This document shows, in pieces, positions 5,209 to 7,638 of a DNA stretch of 7,638 nucleotides. Each line of letters opens with the position of its first letter. Within the stretch, counting starts at the first letter, position 1. The stretch is taken from assembly GCA_023473205.1 (NCBI GenBank), contig JAMCYY010000058.1, positions 1 through 7,638 of the forward strand, given 5' to 3'. This DNA is from Patescibacteria group bacterium. Lineage in GTDB: Bacteria > Patescibacteriota > Microgenomatia > UM-FILTER-40-11. The position numbers were made by a program, and so were the translations under genes. The notes below the pieces were generated by a model, which worked only from the letters and a program-made list of their open reading frames with translations, made no database searches and was not told the DNA's origin.

Positions 5209-7638
5209 TACCTCTTGCCAAACTAAGTGTTCAACTTGACCAATAACTTTATTATCCAAAACACCTTCAGTGTAATACAAAATTATCTCTTTAACTTCAT
5301 CAATAATTTTCTTTAATTCCGGCAAGATTTTTTTAATAGTTTCCCTATCAACAAGCTCTACTTCCCGATAGCCAGCTTGCCAAAAAACCAAACAATATTC
5401 TGCCTCCTCTTCTGACTCAAAATCCAGTCCTTCTTTACCTCCTTCAAGACGAAAACCCATCAGTGTTTGATTAATTTTGGGTACAATTTCAAAATCAGGG
5501 AAAACAACTTTCTTTAGTATTTCGCAGCCTAGAACTTTGTTTTGATAAAACTTGCCTAGTTTTCCTGTCCCAACCTTATCAATAATCGTCTTTGCCAAAA
5601 GTTTTAAATCAATCCCCTGAGGAGTAATGTTTTTACGGTCAGTACTTTCCGCTCTATTAAGTCGATTTTTAACCAATCTTAAGACCTCTCTATAAACGAA
5701 TGTAATTTCGTCTTCTTCCAAATCAAGGATGTCTTTCATTATTATTAAATCAAGGCTTCTTCTTTTTTCTTCTACTTTTATCTCTTTATTTTCATCTTCA
5801 ATTACTTCGGTAAAAATTGATTTAATTTCCCAATTGTTATTTTTAATAAACCACTGATGGAGAAGTTTTTTCTGTCTTGCATCAAGTTGCAGTGGATTAA
5901 TTACCGGCATTCTTTCCAAATCCATGCCTTCAGTTTTTAATGCTCCTTCGCCTAAATTTACCCTTCCCCCCAACTCACGAAATAATATGGAAAGACTAGA
6001 AGCGCAGAAAAGACAAAGACTCTCAAAGTCCTCTTTGTTTTTAGGTTTTACTTCAAAAAGATTATGGTCAACAAAAACTTCTGCCAAGTTAGCAAAAATT
6101 GCCTGACGGTCATTATGGATCATCGGATATAAAAAACCCAGGGGGAAAATTTCACCTAAATCCCACCAATTTTTTCTGCTGGCACAAGTTGGGCGCTCAT
6201 TATACCCTTGGGATTCACCTTCACGGATATAATCTAAAATTCTTTTCCCTCGCAATTGGTCACGATCCTTATGAATCAATAAAACCCGATATTGCAAATC
6301 TTCAGGTTTGACAGTAATTGTCCGACATTCTTTAGGCGATTTGATAACGTAGTTTGGAATCCACTGTCCGTTTTCATCTTGGTGCATCCAAAACTCTTCT
6401 TCAATTTCTCTCCTTTTTATCTCCTCCTCAGTTAAATAAAAAAATTCGTTTGCCCCTGTCTTAATTCCAAAGCGAACATCCGCCACTTCCTTCAAAGGAA
6501 TTAACTTGTCTTTCGCTTTTTCCAAAATCTTAAAGTAAATTTCTGGCGCCCGTAAAAATTTTTCCCATTTGGAACCAATATATTCTTTTTTTTCTTCATC
6601 CCAACCCTCTTCTAAAAGTTCTTTTTGGTTTTTGGCAAAAACTCTTAAGTCATCATTTTCAAAAACTGAAGTTTTGGAAAAAATATTCTGCCAGAATTTT
6701 TCTACCACAGCTTTTCTCTCCACCGTTTCCTCAAAGATTCTCGAAGCCTTAGGAATAAAAGAAGATAAAGGTTTCTTTAAAGTAACAAAACGAACTAAGT
6801 TTTCTTCTCTTTCTTTTTTAGGGCCATTATTTTCTCCTTCGCATTTTTCTAAAAGAACTAAACAAGTATTAATATCTGCTTCAGAAAACCAGCGTTCAAC
6901 TTTTGATTCAATAATGGCTTTAATTTTGTAATGCTTAAGAAAATGTTCCTGCAAACCTTTACCATAGTCCGCATCCAGCCAGGAATTAGAAACAATAAAG
7001 CCGAAGCGTCCTCCCTGTTTTAAAAATTTGGTTCCATGGACAAAAAAGTAAGCATAAAGACCAGCCCTTTTAGAAAGTCTAGCATAAGACCTGCCGCCCT
7101 CATCTAAAACTGCCGCTTTAATTAAATTATCTTTATATTCTTCTCCTTTACCGGCCAAATTATCCATTTCTTCTTGCCTTGTATAAGGCGGATTGCCTAC
7201 AATCGCGTCAAAATATTTTGGAATAACTGTTTCTTTATTTTCTTTGCCCAGGCCCTGCAAAAAAACTTTTCTTTTCTGCTCACTGATTTCCACTGCTCCC
7301 GGCTGCCAAGCAAAAAAATCTTTTTGGATAACCCGTGGATAATTCTCAGCTGAACGTAAATCAGCAATAGCTAAGTTAATCGTTGCCAGTCCAACAGCAA
7401 ATTTATCTATATCATTACCCCATAAAGTTGGCAAAATATCTTCATGTGTCAAAAAAGAATTTTGCAATTTTTTCCAATGATACGCCCTTCGCAAAAAAGT
7501 TCCCGCACCACAACCCGGATCAAAAACTAAATCATTTTCTTCCTTAAGGGAAAAAGCCAAAATTAAATCAACAATATCCGGGTTAGTAAAATATTGACCT
7601 AAATTATGCCTTTCTTCCGCTGGAATTAAACCTTCAAC
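5194..7638 (-). CDS. Eco57I/TaqI-like N6-adenine DNA methyltransferase (type IIG-like), C-terminal 814 residues, N-terminus outside the window
   Basis: This enzyme would transfer a methyl group from S-adenosylmethionine to adenine N6 at a specific DNA site. Read from the right edge, it enters at VEGLIPAEERHNLGQYFTNP, the conserved LGQYFT region of gamma-type methylases. The SAM-binding motif I is DPGCGAGTF at 40-48, NDID follows at about 75-78, and the catalytic NPPY is at 149-152, followed by FGFIVSNSWLD at about 213-222. KWEKFLRAPEIYFKILEK (from 357) and FGIKTGANEFFYL (from about 390) mark the TaqI-type specificity region. A further 270 or so residues after it are charged and helical-looking, and I cannot assign them a domain. 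No nuclease motif is recognisable in the visible part; an N-terminal nuclease could lie off the edge. There is no in-window start: a TTG at 7560 is internal, since conserved motif residues precede it. Its 3' end overlaps uvrC by 15 bp, tail to tail. Confidence 0.9.
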   Translation of the reverse strand, partial: VEGLIPAEERHNLGQYFTNPDIVDLILAFSLKEENDLVFDPGCGAGTFLRRAYHWKKLQNSFLTHEDILPTLWGNDIDKFAVGLATINLAIADLRSAENYPRVIQKDFFAWQPGAVEISEQKRKVFLQGLGKENKETVIPKYFDAIVGNPPYTRQEEMDNLAGKGEEYKDNLIKAAVLDEGGRSYARLSKRAGLYAYFFVHGTKFLKQGGRFGFIVSNSWLDADYGKGLQEHFLKHYKIKAIIESKVERWFSEADINTCLVLLEKCEGENNGPKKEREENLVRFVTLKKPLSSFIPKASRIFEETVERKAVVEKFWQNIFSKTSVFENDDLRVFAKNQKELLEEGWDEEKKEYIGSKWEKFLRAPEIYFKILEKAKDKLIPLKEVADVRFGIKTGANEFFYLTEEEIKRREIEEEFWMHQDENGQWIPNYVIKSPKECRTITVKPEDLQYRVLLIHKDRDQLRGKRILDYIREGESQGYNERPTCASRKNWWDLGEIFPLGFLYPMIHNDRQAIFANLAEVFVDHNLFEVKPKNKEDFESLCLFCASSLSILFRELGGRVNLGEGALKTEGMDLERMPVINPLQLDARQKKLLHQWFIKNNNWEIKSIFTEVIEDENKEIKVEEKRRSLDLIIMKDILDLEEDEITFVYREVLRLVKNRLNRAESTDRKNITPQGIDLKLLAKTIIDKVGTGKLGKFYQNKVLGCEILKKVVFPDFEIVPKINQTLMGFRLEGGKEGLDFESEEEAEYCLVFWQAGYREVELVDRETIKKILPELKKIIDEVKEIILYYTEGVLDNKVIGQVEHLVWQEVSKIG

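Noticed and set aside
6569..6931. 120-codon plus-strand ORF within the methyltransferase gene
   Set aside because: It is Ser/Lys/Phe-rich, as expected from the complement of a Glu/Lys-rich coding strand, and lies wholly opposite a conserved gene.

Overview
The window looks like chromosomal DNA from an AT-rich bacterium with a compact genome. My best guess is a Patescibacteria/CPR lineage, possibly Microgenomates. This rests on inference: UvrA and UvrC are both shortened in defined domains, and the spacers are full of AT-rich inverted repeats built from AATTTTCAAT/ATTGAAAATT units. TGA ends uvrC as a real stop (the neighbouring gene overlaps that end), which argues against a genetic code that reads TGA as an amino acid.

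Layout. Bases 1-704 hold the first 234 codons of uvrB on the minus strand, running off the left edge. Bases 705-1062 are a divergent spacer with a probable extended -10 promoter for uvrA, several small hairpins, and a 33-codon upstream ORF whose first 15 residues resemble the start of UvrA. Bases 1063-3735 are uvrA on the plus strand. Bases 3733-3886 are an AT-rich spacer bounded by 21-bp inverted repeats. Bases 3886-5208 are uvrC on the plus strand, with a 31-nt perfect palindrome inserted in frame. From 5194 to the right edge, on the minus strand, lies the C-terminal 814 residues of a large Eco57I-like N6-adenine DNA methyltransferase, overlapping the end of uvrC by 15 bp.

Function. UvrA, UvrB and UvrC together form the bacterial nucleotide excision repair incision machinery: UvrA finds damage and loads UvrB, UvrB verifies it, and UvrC cuts on both sides. 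All three are encoded within about 5.2 kb. The methyltransferase is a restriction-modification or phage-defence type enzyme and is probably not functionally tied to repair.

I found no wholly new multi-gene system. The unusual content is in the details: a palindromic element embedded in the uvrC reading frame directly after its iron-sulphur cysteines, a UvrC without its helix-hairpin-helix tail, a UvrA with most of its insertion domain missing and an altered ABC signature, and a duplicated, diverged UvrA N-terminus placed as a leader ORF in a structured 5' region.
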